Shown: positions 10,984-22,979, counted from the first letter of the stretch. The stretch is 64,000 nt of DNA from Blastomussa wellsi (GCA_947652115.1 OX393570.1:9200846-9264845); one strand, 5' to 3'. A program made the numbers and translations. Notes: a model not told the origin generated them from the letters alone.

Positions 10984-11054
10984 ACATCACTTTTTGTGGT
11001 GGTTATTCCTTGAAAGATTGACTCAATCGCCATCCAACGAAGCGGCAATTCCCC
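10984..11054 (-). CDS. RTK exon: activation-segment end (WMAIES)
   Basis: 71 nt, phase 0 in and 2 out, found between acceptor TGCATTTTCAG and donor GTAAGT. It encodes GELPLRWMAIESIF and TTKSDV. The APE motif reads AIE, as in RET and Cad96Ca. The exon is short; it was located by the phase gap between its neighbours, and fits both exactly. Confidence 0.88.
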
Positions 11055-11348
11055 CTGAAAATGCAAAGGAGTAATTATGAAGCATAGAACACGAGCAAAC
11101 CATCAAAATGGACTTTTGCACCTTCAATATCCAACATACAAAACAAGCGAGGTGACAGGCCAGCAAGACTCATTGAGCCCACGTCCCCAGTTGTTGGCCA
11201 GTGCGGTTGCTGCGTTACCTGCAATGCTCTTAAGAGGCCCTAGTCAGCCACTCCTTTGTCATTGTTTACATGCGAAAGTTTCAGTATTATATTTTACGTG
11301 GAGCACGTCGAAACGAAAGAGACCACTGAGAAACTTGCTTAAAGTAAT

Positions 11349-12209
11349 TTAAACACTTCCAGTAACATAACTTACAGCAATGCATTAAGATTTCGCCTTG
11401 CTACTGTGATCAAATTTTCACACCTCGCTTTTTGAAGGGAAAAGTGCAGTGCTGCATGTTTAAAAATGCCGTTTTCCGTTTTCAAATACCTGTAGTAGTT
11501 CCAGAGTTATTCAAGTTTAAAAAAAATAGGTAAAATATGCAAATTAGGAGACTGATGATGTCATCTACTCAACCCAATTTTATATAAATAAAAAATAGGG
11601 CTATCTCGGTCAGGTTTCTACAGAGACAGTTGAAACTTGGCACAGTAATAGTTCTTCATGCGACACACTATGGTTGTAACTTAATCTTGTTTCCATGGCA
11701 ACACACTCTTTTCCAGTCCCCTCAAATCTGTTTTCAGTATTTGAGTGATTTTTAGCCCAGAAAAATTAAACCACGTAAAAGAACCTACCTAACAAAAAAA
11801 TAAAAACTATGCTCCGGAGTCATTGACAAAAATCAAAATCGACGGCCAGAAATGGCCAGAATAGCCTTTAACATTGGGGAGGTCTGGGACCCAGCATGTT
11901 GCCATGGTAATATAATTGTTAATCGCATATTGCACAACTCACCTAGTAGAGTCATGATGCAAAAAATCAAACATTTCTGATACAAACTGCGTAAGATATA
12001 TTTTTACTTCACTTATTTGATTAAAATTTGGTTGAGTCTATGACGTCATCACTTAGCTAATTTGCATATTTTAAAAACTTGAATATCTGTAGCGAAAAAA
12101 GATATTTCAAAAAAGTAAGCGGCAATTTTATTCTCGTGCAGACTACTGTTTAATGCTTTAAAATGGCTTAGTTTGGAGACATCTAAATTTCATCATCGTG
12201 GCACTTTAA
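11349..12209. repeat. TTAA-flanked inverted-repeat element (diverged)
   Basis: The inner arms face each other: AATATGCAAATTAGGAGACT with GATGATGTCATC at about 11530-11565 against GATGACGTCATC-like and CTAATTTGCATATTTT at about 12040-12070. The right end reads GGCACTTTAA, matching the end of the element at 50754-51854; the left end is less clear. It lies in a kinase-domain intron. Confidence 0.4.
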
Positions 12210-12758
12210 CCATAAAATTTCCATAATTTTGATGGCATCGAAAATGGCGGAGGCTGGCTAGGGCTCTTTAATGCAGCAAATGTATCGTGAAATGCTTGCG
12301 GTGCCAACCAGTTCTTTTCCCTTTTCCACGAATCAGTATGTTTTATTTCAGTTCTAGTCAAAACCCTCAATCCAAGTTTTCGTAAATCTTCGTACAACCA
12401 GCCGAACAGTGCACGAATGTCATTTGTTTAATCAGATTGAACACTCGCAAACACTCCGATGTCACGTTAGTAACGTGGGAGCCTGAGACCTAGTTTACCC
12501 GAGCACGCGCAGAAACTTGTGCGAACAAAACCGCTTTGTGAGCTTGTTCATAACACCCATAGTCAAGGGGTCAGTACGAAGCAGAAGGAACTAAAATTCA
12601 ACGAATAATCGAACTTGTTAGATCAGGAGCCAACGAAAACAAGCAATAAAAGATCCTCTACAGCAATCGGGGCAAACATTTTCATACTGAAGCTAATTAA
12701 ATTTTCTAGTATTAACAATATTCCACAAGACAAGTAACAAGTCACCACAATAGATTAC

Positions 12759-12881
12759 CTCCCCTGTCTTTAGATATTGCTTCTTTTCGTAGATATCTCG
12801 GGCCAAACCAAAGTCCGCAATCTTACAAACGTGCCCTTTGTCGACCAGGATGTTTCTAGCGGCCAAATCCCTGTGAACAAG
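12759..12881 (-). CDS. RTK exon: catalytic loop and DFG
   Basis: 123 nt, phase 0-0. [17 protein letters not shown] has the catalytic Asp and the tyrosine-kinase AAR signature; [18 protein letters not shown] supplies the Mg-binding DFG and the activation-loop tyrosines (RDIY and QY). Confidence 0.92.
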
Positions 12882-13102
12882 CTAGCAACAGGAAAGAGAG
12901 AAAAAAATTACCAATCACAATGACTGTTAATTGAAATAAAGCCCCGAATAACATAAGCTAGAACACGTTTGTGTTCCCTAATCTGCAAGTCCAATTAAAC
13001 ATCTTACTTCTTATTCATTGGTCTCTATTTATGGACTATCACCAGCGTCTAAATTGAGAGCAATCTCGCACCTCGAGTCTTCGAAACAAAACGAGCGTGT
13101 AA

Positions 13103-13195
13103 TAGGTTCATGACAGCCGTACTTACAGGTTCTACAGGTACTACAAGTGCTACAGGTACTGCGAGTACTACAGGTTTTATCAGCTATTACAAGTA
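13103..13195 (+). repeat. Short minisatellite of CTACAGGTACTACAAGTG-type units
   Basis: Repeated TACAGGTACTACAAG-like 9-15-mers, preceded by GGTTCATGACAGCCGTACTT. The same lead-in and units occur at 296-352 near the left edge (GGTTCATGATAACCGTACTT), so the two are copies of one dispersed sequence. Confidence 0.5.
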
Positions 13196-13235
13196 CAACA
13201 GGCTCAACATGATGTAGTGTAGAACATGCTTTAGT

Positions 13236-13530
13236 AGAAACTCAGCTGTGTTCTATTGGAAATCCGCGAATCTGATTGGTTCTCCCACTGTTTTCTATTC
13301 GCCGATAGAAAACAACCGCGCGCGTGTAGCTCTTTTAGCGGTAGTTTTTCTTGATTTTTGGCTCAAAAGTACACAGTATTGTAGGTTTTGGACTGTAATC
13401 CTTTAGAGTTTCTACTAAAACAATTAGACTACTCCTCGTCGTTTTCTACGAGCGATAGTCAACTCGGATGTGCCTCGTTGACTATTCGCTCGTAGAAATC
13501 TCGGGCTCGTAGTCTAATTGTTAAATAACC
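13236..13530. repeat. Dispersed repeat, copy 2 of 3
   Basis: Copy of the sequence at 5336-5590, with TGTTCTATTGGAAATC, CTATTCGCCGATAGAA, CCTTTAGAGTTTCTAC and a palindrome around CGAGCGATAGTCAACTCG inserted relative to the first copy. Located in a kinase intron. Confidence 0.5.
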
Positions 13531-13938
13531 GTGACGATTATCACAACAAGTGACTCTCGAAAGGTCGCTTTGAAGACAACGAAAATGACCGGAGGTAAAA
13601 TACCATGGAGTTCTTTGGGTCAAGCTCTTGTAAACTAGGCATGCGCAGTCCAACCGAAGTCTGATATTTTCGGACTTCAAATTGGATCTTTCCAGGGTCG
13701 CCCGTTTATGACCGCTGGGCAAGGGGAATGCAGACGCTGGTTACAAGGGTGAATTGTTTTGTCACGCAATTTATTGCTCTAATGTTGCGTAACGCAATGA
13801 CGTTATAATGGATGAGTGAAGGAAAACATTATAAAAGAAATTAAAATGCAGGGAACAACTTAAAAAAGTTCCTTGTTTTATAAAGATTTAAACAATTAGC
13901 CTTAGATTATTTTTTACAATCTTGGTTTATCCACTCAC

Positions 13939-14120
13939 CTTCTGACTGGCAAGGTAACTCATTCCACGAGCACACTGCCACGCAAATGACAGCAGGTCAC
14001 GGTTTGTTAAAGTTAGACTGTTACCCGCCATGTTTGCGTACACAACACTGCCGTGACTGGAACGAAGAAAATCCTTCAAGTTTCCCATGGAACAGTACTC
14101 GACAATGATGAAGGGCTGGT
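13939..14120 (-). CDS. RTK exon: hinge, kinase insert and alpha-E
   Basis: 182 nt, phase 1 in and 0 out. QPFIIVEYCSMGNLKDFLR is the hinge and alpha-D; a short insert (SSHGSVVYANMAGNSLTL) follows, then NRDLLSFAWQCARGMSYLAS, alpha-E. The insert is much shorter than the kinase inserts of PDGFR/VEGFR, which fits an FGFR/RET-like domain better. Confidence 0.88.
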
Positions 14121-14423
14121 CTGTGGAAAATGAACAAGTATAAAGGCAGACATGCAGAGTTCCATAACCGCAAGCTTGAAATTTGGGTACGTCTTCAAGA
14201 CAAGACGTTGAGAGATGTTTTAGAAAATGACAGATTTAATGATTTTTAAAATTTGTTCAAAACAGCAGATCCAGTCCTGAACTCGCTTCCGCACGCGCGA
14301 TTAGGTGCTGAACCCAGGCGCAAGCGCTTATCCTCGAAACGCTCTCCAGCCGCCCCCCAGCCCCCACCCATAACTAGAGGTAGCTGAGTACTTTCATTTC
14401 ATAAGCTGTAAAACATCACTAAC

Positions 14424-14534
14424 CTGACTTTGTACAACAGCCAACCAAGCCTACAATATTCGGATGAGGTGCCATGGGTTTCATTAGCTCCAGCTCATCG
14501 AGGAACTCTTTCTTCTGTTGCTGATCAGCATTTT
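14424..14534 (-). CDS. RTK exon: kinase alpha-C helix
   Basis: 111 nt, phase 1-1. NADQQQKKEFLDELELM carries the alpha-C glutamate expected to pair with the VAVK lysine, followed by HPNIVGLVGCCTKS, the beta-4 and beta-5 region. Confidence 0.88.
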
Positions 14535-14689
14535 CTATCAAGACGAAAAGAACAATGCCAAATTCAATAAACTAATCAAAGACCAGTGAAGGAAGAGGGG
14601 CAACTGTCTTTAGAGGGAAAAAGTCAAGGAAGACATTGATGCACACAAAGACAAACCCCGGTGGTCAACATTCTAAAGGCGCAAGCATC

Positions 14690-14935
14690 TTACAGCGCGA
14701 CGTGCCCAACTGTGGCCACCCAACAAACTTTTTTGACAAGTTAGCCAATCAGAGAGCGCGAATTTGTTTGAGTTGTCCCGCCTCCTTGTTAAAAGCGTGA
14801 CAGGTTTCTTGAGAACAGCTTTGAAAATTCCTAGGAGGCGGGACAGCTCAAACAAATTCGTGCTCTCTGATCGGCTAATTATAACTTGTCAAAAAAGTTT
14901 GTTGGGTGGCTACAGTTAGGCGCGTTGCGCTGTAA
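14690..14935. repeat. 246-bp foldback MITE in a kinase intron
   Basis: Arms begin TTACAGCGCGACGTGCC and end in GGCGCGTTGCGCTGTAA. Inside, GTTGGGTGGC, ACTTTTTTGACAAGTTAG, GAGAGCGCGAATTTGTTTGA and TGTCCCGCCTCC are each mirrored. Nearly the whole length can pair, with a central loop of about 50 nt. Confidence 0.65.
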
Positions 14936-15383
14936 AATGTATATCTTGTATACTTTACAAACTCAGCTACAGAATCAGCTCTTTACAAGTTGTAAACCTC
15001 ATAACATCTATAAAATCTCTTTAAATTCATTTTTGTGTTTGATGTGCCACACGTCAAACACGGATTTATAGAAGAAGTCGGTTCACAGGTTCAAGAAACC
15101 GAATTTAAGAGCTATAGTCAATACAAAATAAATCTATCATGAGCTGCCGCGACTTTTCCCGCGCTTTCCACAGCATCATTCTTATACTCTCATATTTAAG
15201 GGGAGACACGTGACCACTAGTCCTGTCACTCCAGTGGACCGATGGGAACGGAAATGTCCCCGAAACGAGTTTTAAATTCAAAACTGTTTTCTTTCTTTGA
15301 ATTCTACCAGCTGGTTTACTGCATAAGTTATGACTACAGTGATAACCTACTTTAGTTCAATAGCTCTATCCGAGCATACCCAC

Positions 15384-15666
15384 CTTTAAGCATCTTAACT
15401 GCGACAACTTGAATACCTTGCTTCGTCTTCAGAAATCCTTTCTTAACCAAACCAAAGTGACCTGAACCCAGTTTCTTATCAAGACTTACATTCCTCTTGG
15501 GTACCTCCCACTGCTTCGGCCTAGAGATTGATGCATACGCACTACCACCCCCTGCGGCCATTGCAGCTGCCGCGTCAGGTCTGATGGTGACATAGGAGTA
15601 CGTGTCACTTCTTTCTGGCGTGGACTGGTTGGCATTTGAATCAGCGTAAGTGTGCTGGTCTTCCTC
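15384..15666 (-). CDS. RTK exon: juxtamembrane region and kinase N-lobe start
   Basis: 283 nt, phase 0 in and 1 out. The juxtamembrane part has several tyrosines (QHTYADS, DTYSYVTI, SAYASI) that could become SH2 or PTB docking sites. The kinase domain begins WEVPKRNVSLDKKLGSGHFG with the glycine loop GxGxFG, then VVAVKMLKG with the ATP-binding lysine. Donor GTGGGT. Confidence 0.88.
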
Positions 15667-15951
15667 CTGTGAAAAGTTACCACAATCCGTTAAGTAACAA
15701 TTGATGGTTTTCACTGTCACGCAATCAAAAACTAAATTCGAATAATTCGAAACAATTGAACTACAGAACTGAGAATTTCAGATACTGTAGATGATAAATA
15801 AATAAACATTTTCTCCAAGTATCAGGCCTGCGCGGCCTGCCGTTCGCGAGCTATTTGCCGCAACGTTCCACGCAAATTTACAAAACTCAGAATGGAGACG
15901 CCATGTTTGTGTCCTTCCGAGGAGCACAAATACGGCCGCCGTTGCGCTATA

Positions 15952-16879
15952 ATAGGGGTTTTGCTAAAAGCAGGCCCGCGGCCCACGGCCCGCGACGGCC
16001 CGGCGGCCCACGGCCCGGGACGGCGCGACGGCCCGGAGTCCCGAAGGCCCAGTCCTGATTTTTTACAGCTTTTTGTGTCCAGCGATAAATCCACGCGCAT
16101 GCACAGATTTGCATCCGGGTTTGGTTGTGCAAATGGACGACGGAGGGTTTGAATTCGTTTACCATTACATGGCCTATTAGGACACAGAATTTTCGATCCA
16201 GCGAGTATATAAACGGCAAAACGATATCCTGATCTAAACGTGGCGAGGCATTACCATAGGAGCAACTGATGAGGTCCAAAGAAGGATCGAAACTCGAGTC
16301 TTGCTTTCGAAACACTGTAGCACGAGACATCTGCCATAAGATATCATTGTTACATCCCAGACCGCGTTGGATGCTAGTAACGCAATAAGACATCTGGGCA
16401 ATTGAGGTGCAGTTTTAGCTGAAACCAAGATACAGCTCTTGGTGTTTTGAGACAACAATAGCCTTGCAAAGACTCGGATCTTATAACTTCGTTAATGTGA
16501 TAAAGACTATCGTACAAGCTAACCAGAAGCTGCGATAAACAAAAGGTCACTGTAATCGAAATCTACTGATCCAACTGACTTTAAAGATCACACAAGATTA
16601 CATTTTTCTAAGGCTACTAAAGATCTTGAAGCAGAAAACGAGCCAATAAACCTAACCAAATGCCACCGAGCTAGCAAACACGACGGCATTTAGAAACTAT
16701 TCAACGGCTCTTTAAATAGCATAAAATCCTCCACTACACCCAGTGAAGGCCAAAATTCATTTTGCGACCAACGGAAGTCGTGCAGGCTTGTCAACACTTT
16801 AAAACTCTGGATTTACAACCGGGCCGCCGGACCGCCGGGCCGTCGCGGGCCGTGGGCCTGCTTTTAGCAAAACCCCTAT
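15952..16879. mobile_element. Inverted-repeat element with GC-rich subterminal arrays
   Basis: The left end is ATAGGGGTTTTGCTAAAAGC followed by a tract of GGCCCGCGAC- and GGCCCACGGC-like units; the right end is the inverse, GCTTTTAGCAAAACCCCTAT, preceded by the same GC-rich units on the other strand. About 930 bp. The GC content of the arms stands out strongly from the AT-rich surroundings. No transposase. The target duplication is not resolved. Confidence 0.6.
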
Positions 16880-17205
16880 AGTAATGGTGACTACGTTTGG
16901 CTCGTGAGCTATTATACTTCCACATAAACACCACTCATTACACCTGAAATGTTCAAACTGCTAAAAATCGAAAGGAGAGGCTTTTTCTAAACAAAACAGC
17001 TTTGTCACGGCACTAAGCTTGATACAGCAGCGGCCAACTCAAATATTCAGAATGCTCTGTTTTCAAAACGAAGGGCTCTATCGAGCTGAAAATTGGCGAA
17101 AGGATATATTTTTAGTTCACCTTACACCAAATGGCAAAGAAAATTTAGCAGGCCTAGTGAATTTTGATTTCAGAACTTTATGACGTCACATGAAAACCAA
17201 GAATA

Positions 17206-18429
17206 GACCTTTCTACCGGCACGGCGGCCATCTTGCATATATTAATTTAAAGCCATATTATGGGATGCACACAGGGCAAATATTCGAAAATGGACATGGA
17301 GCTCGGGGTTTATCATAAGAATGGTTCAGTTTTTCAGCGCTTTATTTGCACGGGCCTCCAAGTTTTGCAGTTTTATGATCATCTGCCTGCACATCTTTTC
17401 CAGCAAAAGGAGTTTGTTTACTCTGTGGCCCCAACATTTTGATTTATTTTCGAGCGTGTAAAATTTTACCATAATGATTCTTTCTAAGGTGGGACGAAAC
17501 TGTTTCTTTGCATTATTTTTAGTGGTTTTACAATCATTATTAAACCACGGCCGGTTTGTTTGTCTTCGCTCTAACTTGCCTACAACTCAAAAGCGAAGCA
17601 AGATAGAGACCTGTTGCCGGGTCTTGTCATCTAGCAATGAATGCGTACTAATGCATTGTTTTTCAGTGCTCTAAAATTAGCGGCGAAAGTTGATTCATTT
17701 TAGATGACCAAAATGTTAACTAGACAACTAGTTTTTGGTGAAATGAAGAGTCTGGTTGCCGAAGGAAAACAACGCAAAACCCAGCCAAAAAAATAATCAA
17801 AAACAACCGCGCGCGCCGTTTTGTTGTACAGCTGATGGTATAATGGTATGATTTCCGAGAAGCGTTTTAATTATTTTCAAGTTTGATTTCTAGGTAATAT
17901 TGGATAATATTTTATTTAAAACTATTGCTATCAAACAAGAAACTAACATTTTGGGGAGCCTCCGATGTTTACAAAATGTTTATATTTATTCAACATACCG
18001 GAGGGTTAATTCAGTTGTCAGCGGTTTGACATACAAACGAGGCTAACGGGTCATTGTGCATTGTGTTGTCCGATGTTTTGACCCTTTCGCCTCGTTTGCA
18101 TGTTGTCTTTACAAAAGAATATATTATCGCAGGCTCAACTTCAATAACAGCTATTGTTCGACTTTCATACACTTTATAGCAACTTCACGCCAAAGGCTTT
18201 TATTTAAACGATAGAGTGTATCTGTCGAGGTACTAAAACTTGAAACAAATATTTGCCCGAGAAGCGAAGCTTCGAGGGCAAATATGCTAGTTTCAAGAAC
18301 ATCAAATTTCCAAGGGGCGACTATCAGACCGATAGTTCCGAGACAAACACTCTATTGTCTTTATTGTTCACCACTAAATTTTCTTCCGCGCGCACATTCA
18401 CAAACTAGCATCTTGAGTTTTTTTAATAG

Positions 18430-18470
<41 letters not shown>

Positions 18471-19084
18471 AGAAGTATAACAATATAATTTGGTTTTATC
18501 AACTAGGTTGATAATGTGAATTGGCCACCGTAAAGAGATTCAAGAGCTGACGTTTCGAGCGTTAGCCCTCCGACGAATCTCTTTACGGTGGCCAATTCAC
18601 ATTATCAACCCAGTTGATAAAACCAAATTATCTTGAGTGTTTTGCTGCAAGCCGAAACGTACGAATACATGCAAATCAGGTAAGAAACCCTCGAAATACA
18701 GATAAACCAAATAGAGTTTGATTTTTTACCGAAAGACTACTTGTTAACAAAAAAAAATTCACGGACGGGCACTATCCATCCGGGTATTTTCCTCGGACGG
18801 GCGCTATGCACTGATAGTCCCCTCCGCGGATGAACACTATCGCGTCACGTGACCAATTTAGACCAATCAGAATCGGAGAAAATTTAGTGGTGAACTATAA
18901 GTTTGCATAGTAGTAAAACGGCGATTAAAATTCTAAACAGTTCGATCGAATGAAAGTAACAGCAAACATTCATGTTCCATCACACTCGGGATCACACGAG
19001 CTTTCAAATGTTTGCCTCTGGGCATCCCATAATTTGGCTTCAAATTAATATATTCAAGATGGCCGCCGTATCAGTAAAAAGGTT
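17206..19084. mobile_element. 1.9-kb element with about 85-bp terminal inverted repeats, holding a nested insertion
   Basis: The left arm (CGGCGGCCATCTTGCATATA, AGCCATATTATGGGATGC) is mirrored at 19005-19080 (GCATCCCATAATTTGGCT, CAAGATGGCCGCCG). The foldback element at 18426-18631 lies inside, and a further pair of facing arms (TTCACCACTAAATTTTCT at about 18367 against its inverse at about 18880) suggests another nested element. Both lie in the long intron between the membrane and kinase exons. Confidence 0.55.
18426..18631. mobile_element. Foldback retro-remnant, copy 1
   Basis: It starts ATAGAGGGGGTAAGTTTC, runs through GGCCACCGTAAAGAGATTCA and GACGTTTCGAGCGTTAGCCC, then turns back as an inverted copy ending CAAATTAT. 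Flanks are ATCTTGAGTTTTTT (from 18410) and ATCTTGAGTGTTTT (from 18630), a probable 14-bp target duplication with one mismatch, although a few A/T bases lie between the left duplication and the element. Confidence 0.65.
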
Positions 19085-19634
19085 TGGTCTCTCTCAGGTT
19101 CATCCTCGGTGTAAACCTGTGAAACTCACCAGTGACGTAAATTAAAGAACGAACAAGACAACAAAGCACTTCGAAACAATATGGAACAAAAAAAAAACAA
19201 CAGCTCAAAAACAAAGAAAAAAGTCACAGGTTTATCCTCACACCGAAGTAAACCCCTCTCATTTTCCTACGCCTTTCAATTAAAGTGCTACTGCGATGAA
19301 AAAATGTTGTTTTCTTGTTCTCTTTCGATTCCGATTTTATATTTAGCAAGAATGCACCATGCTAATTACTGCGCCTCAATTTTCGAAATATGTCCGTTTT
19401 TCAAAGCGACGATTTCTGGTTTAAACTGTCCGCCATTACCAGAGTCGGCTTCAGTCGAGTTGCACTGAGAGAGCTGGATCGAACTAATACAAAAGCAATC
19501 GAGGCTTCGTGTTCAAAAGCGTTACTTCGCGTTACTTCGTTACTACTTTGGTGTGGGTGCTCAAATCGTAGATCAAATGAATTCGAATGTCACGCAAGGG
19601 ACAAGTCTAGCTCATGCAGCGTTCCTCTCTAACG

Positions 19635-19981
19635 AAAGGTAAAGTCTACATACAAGCCTAGTGGCCCATCAGGCCGGAGCTCAACCGGTTTCTGTAGCAT
19701 GAAGCGACAGAGAGTATTTCTATTCCCCCCTGGATGGGATGCTAGCCGATTGCAGGGTTACCCCCAGAATTAAATTCACCAGTACCCAGATTTTTTGTGT
19801 TGAAGGGAATTTAACGTATGGCTGTAAGTTTATGTATGTATTTGTAAACTAGCTTGTAAAAAAATGTGCAAAAAAGTAAAGTGTCTTGCCCAAGAACACA
19901 ACGCAGTGCTCCGGCAGAGGTTTGAACTCGAGACCGTTCGATCCGGAGTCCAGCGCACTAACGAGTAGGCCACCGCACTTC
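19635..19981 (-). mobile_element. tRNA-derived SINE, copy 1
   Basis: Read on the minus strand, the head resembles a tRNA promoter: GTGGCCTACTCGTTAGTGC (A box) and GAGTTCAAACC (B box). The body includes GGCAAGACACTT, a GGGTAACCCTGC-like block and GGCCTGATGGGCCACTAGG near the tail. Flanked by CCTCTCTAACG (19624-19634 and 19982-19992), an 11-bp target duplication. Internal pol III control is expected. Located in the membrane-kinase intron. Confidence 0.75.
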
Positions 19982-20067
19982 CCTCTCTAACGTAGGAATC
20001 AATCAGTTGATTGATGGTCAGTCGGGTTGGTTAAAATGCGCTAATTACATACAAACAGTGTACATAC

Positions 20068-20252
20068 CACAACAGAGTACAAGACCGAAGGTAGAGGTTT
20101 GGGTGGACCCTTCTTCCTTTTCTTTTTACGGCACATGATTAGCACCACAGCAATAACCAGAAGAATGAACAACACCCCTCCAATGACTCCACCCACTATT
20201 GCACCTATTGAAGAATCTTCATCTGCACGTTTTTGTGGCACAACATTGTCTC
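20068..20252 (-). CDS. RTK exon: transmembrane segment
   Basis: 185 nt, phase 1 in and 0 out. An extracellular stub GDNVVPQKRADEDSS leads to the helix IGAIVGGVIGGVLFILLVIA and a strongly basic stop-transfer CRKKKRKKGPPKP. The glycine-rich first half (GxxxG spacing) could support helix-helix packing. The donor GTATGT was chosen because its phase 0 fits the next exon; a weaker donor lies 18 nt earlier. The next exon is 4.4 kb away across nested repeats. Confidence 0.75.
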
Positions 20253-20578
20253 CTAAAAAATATATTAACATAACACTGAAAATTACTACTAAAAGTGCAA
20301 AGCGTTCTGGACTTTGTCTTGTATAATTAAATAATTTCATGACCAGATACATGAATTCAGGTCAATTACTACCAGAAAATATTCTTGATGAAATTGGAAA
20401 TTTACTGCGATGATCATACTTCACTTTCATCTACATCCGCAGTTCAAATATGAATTATTTTCAAAAATACTTCACATCAGAAAATATTCTGTTTGTTATG
20501 AAGGTGAAATTTTAGTTTGAATAGATGATAATTTCGGCATTCTTATTTCTAGTTAAGCAAAACCTAATTTACATGTGA

Positions 20579-20582
20579 ATAG

Positions 20583-20617
<35 letters not shown>

Positions 20618-20814
20618 TCAGTGGGAAGTATAACAATATAATTTTGTTTTATCAACTAGGTTGATAATGTGAATTGGCCACCGTAAAGAGATTCAAGAGC
20701 TGACGTTTCGAGCGTTAGCCCTCCGACGAAGGGCTAGCGCTCGAAACGTCAGCTCTTGAATCTCTTTACGGTGGCCAATTCACATTATCAACCTAGTTGA
20801 TAAAACAAAATTAT
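20579..20814. mobile_element. Foldback retro-remnant, copy 2
   Basis: Same family as 18426-18631, with nearly perfect inner arms (CTGACGTTTCGAGCGTTAGC against its inverse). Flanked by CTAATTTACATGTG on both sides (just left of 20579 and from about 20816), a 14-bp target duplication. Confidence 0.72.
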
Positions 20815-21293
20815 ACTAATTTACATGTGGCTAAAGTTATTTAGGCGAAGATAATAGCAAGATGAAATGCTGGCCAGCAGTCGTTTGACCTATTTGGCCT
20901 GGGGCGGCCATTTCCTGTCAGCAGGGGCACCTTGTGAGTCACATATGCAGTTGCTTTTTGCATTAATTTGCAACAGTTCACTTTCTATCTTGCTTACTGT
21001 TACCTTGCCTTGCAACGTGTTTCAGAGCTTTTGCCCACTCCACCCTCCCTTAGGTTTGGGATAAGGAAAGTATTGATTGGTAATTATTTCACTGAGTTGC
21101 TCAGTGTGACGGTGCCTGGTGGTTACATAACCACTCACAGGGTTGCCATGGATACCTCCATTCCTTTGCTAGTTATCGCCCGGCTAAACCAACCTTTACA
21201 CACCTGCTCCTAAGCTCATCTACTGGCGACAAGTTTTAATCTACTTTCAACACACTAATCTGCATACGTGTTTTACAAAACTAGTTTTGTCTA

Positions 21294-21490
21294 ACAATAT
21301 AATTTGGTTTTATCAACTGGGTTGATAATGTCAATTGGCCACCGTAAAGAGATTCAAGTGCTGATGTTTCGAGCGTTAGCCCTTCGTCGGAGCGAAGGGC
21401 TAACGCTCGAAACGTCAGCACTTGAATCTCTTTACGGTGGCCAATTGACATTATCAACCCAGTTGATAAAACCAAATTATATTGTTATAC

Positions 21491-21535
<45 letters not shown>

Positions 21536-21539
21536 CTAT
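21294..21539. mobile_element. Foldback retro-remnant, copy 3
   Basis: Same family, inserted in the opposite orientation: the longer arm, ending in ACCCCCTCTAT, is on the right. Flanked by AGTTTTGTCTA (21283-21293 and 21540-21550), an 11-bp target duplication whose outer bases overlap the element ends. The two arms match almost perfectly over about 90 bp. Confidence 0.75.
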
Positions 21540-22114
21540 AGTTTTGTCTAAGACCTTGTCAGTTAATCAAAATTGAAAATTTGAATAAACACATTCTTGA
21601 AAGTAGACATAAATTAGGTTTTACTTTATTAGAACGTTGTTAAGTAACACATTCTTGGCTTAGATAAATTCCAGTGGTAGTATGTCTCAAAATCGTACTC
21701 TTATCTAGACTGGAATTTGAATTTAAAACCAGTCCAACCAAAAGAAGGTCAAGCCTCCTGTGCAGGCAGCTCTGCTCTGAGTGAAGACTGATGAGCCAAC
21801 AAAAGTATGGTAATGAAAAAGAATAGGACCAGGGCTGTGGGGAAGCATGCTCTCACTTATCCCTTTACAGTTTTCTGTTAAAGCTCTTTCATTCCTGGTC
21901 TTTCTCGTTCACCTCCCTTTCGTTGGTTCCTAGTCTTCTCTCAGCACGGAGTTACCTGTAGAGGAGGCTGAAGAAGGTCAGCATCTTGCACTCTTTCAAG
22001 AACTACTTTATTCAAAGTCTTTATTTAAACTTAGTGGGCTGCATTTGCAAGTGTACAATTGTAACAGAATTTTACTGGTGCTACAGCTTGGCAACATTAG
22101 TTCTGAAGACATAC

Positions 22115-22396
22115 CTAGTGTAACCAAAACTTCACTGGATTCACTATATCCAAACTGATTGACAGCTGTCACTCTGAAGACAAACAAACCATTCCAACCA
22201 TCCTTGTTACTCAGCACCGTACTTGTGGCATTTCCCAAAATTGCGTCAGAAGATGCCCATGCTGTAGTACCGTGTTTCTTAGACTGAACAGAGAATGTAC
22301 AACTGGCCCCTCCATTGTATCCAGGAACCCAGGAGACCACCACAGTGTAGATGGATGTGTGTTCAACAGTGACGTTAATTGGAGCTTCAGGATTTC
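22115..22396 (-). CDS. RTK exon: fibronectin type III domain
   Basis: 282 nt, phase 1-1. It starts GNPEAPINVTVEHTS, a typical FN3 opening (P-x-x-x-x-V), followed by VVVSWVPGYNGG, the W of strand B, and ends GLFVFRVTAVNQFGYSESSE, matching the F-G strands (Y/F-x-F-R-V-x-A-x-N). It lies between Ig5 and the membrane helix. Confidence 0.82.
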
Positions 22397-22629
22397 CTGA
22401 GAAAAATAACATAAGTTTTCTTCAGCTCGAACGCGCAAACCATTAGGCCTCTGCACGCATCCCTGAAAATTAACTTGTATCCTTACTGAAGCTCTTGGGT
22501 AGTCACTTGACGGGACAAATGAGCAGGCCCCTTTTCCCTCTGAGACATTTCATGTACTCATACACTTAGTAGTTTTCAAACTGAACTACAGAAGACTAAT
22601 TAAAAGAAGATTAATATTTAAATATGGGG

Positions 22630-22705
22630 ACACCAGAAGTTGAGCCCGGGACACACGATTCTAGAAGCATCCACCAAACCACTACACCATCAAAGCACTA
22701 GGTGC
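22630..22705 (-). repeat. tRNA-like segment, probable SINE head
   Basis: On the minus strand GATGGTGTAGTGGTTTGGTG resembles an A box and CCCGGGCTCAACTTC a degenerate B box. The spacing is about that of a tRNA gene, but pairing of the arms is poor, so this is more likely the relic of a second tRNA-derived SINE than a functional tRNA. Confidence 0.4.
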
Positions 22706-22979
22706 AAGGACCTCAACTTTGCAACTCTAATTCTACAAGTCTGAGTTTAACGTAATACAGTTTTGTGTAACCATATATAGTGCTCTGTGTTTATATTTTC
22801 ATAGTCTCATTCATTTGACTTGATATAAAAGGTCACGAAATATCAAGGGCCTACTCCACTATCCCTTCCAGTGACTACAAGCTCTTGATTTCTGACCTAC
22901 CCATAATCAAATTACGTGTCATCTTTTAAATGCGATTGACAATGAGCTGTTGCTAAGTAACACATGAGGTGTAACTTAC

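Noticed and set aside
15947..16393. A 148-codon minus-strand frame
   Set aside because: It runs across the GC-rich arm and the body of an inverted-repeat element, with no domain sense or splice context.
22630..22705. Functional tRNA gene on the minus strand
   Set aside because: A- and B-box-like strings are present, but acceptor and anticodon stems do not pair well; a SINE relic is more likely.
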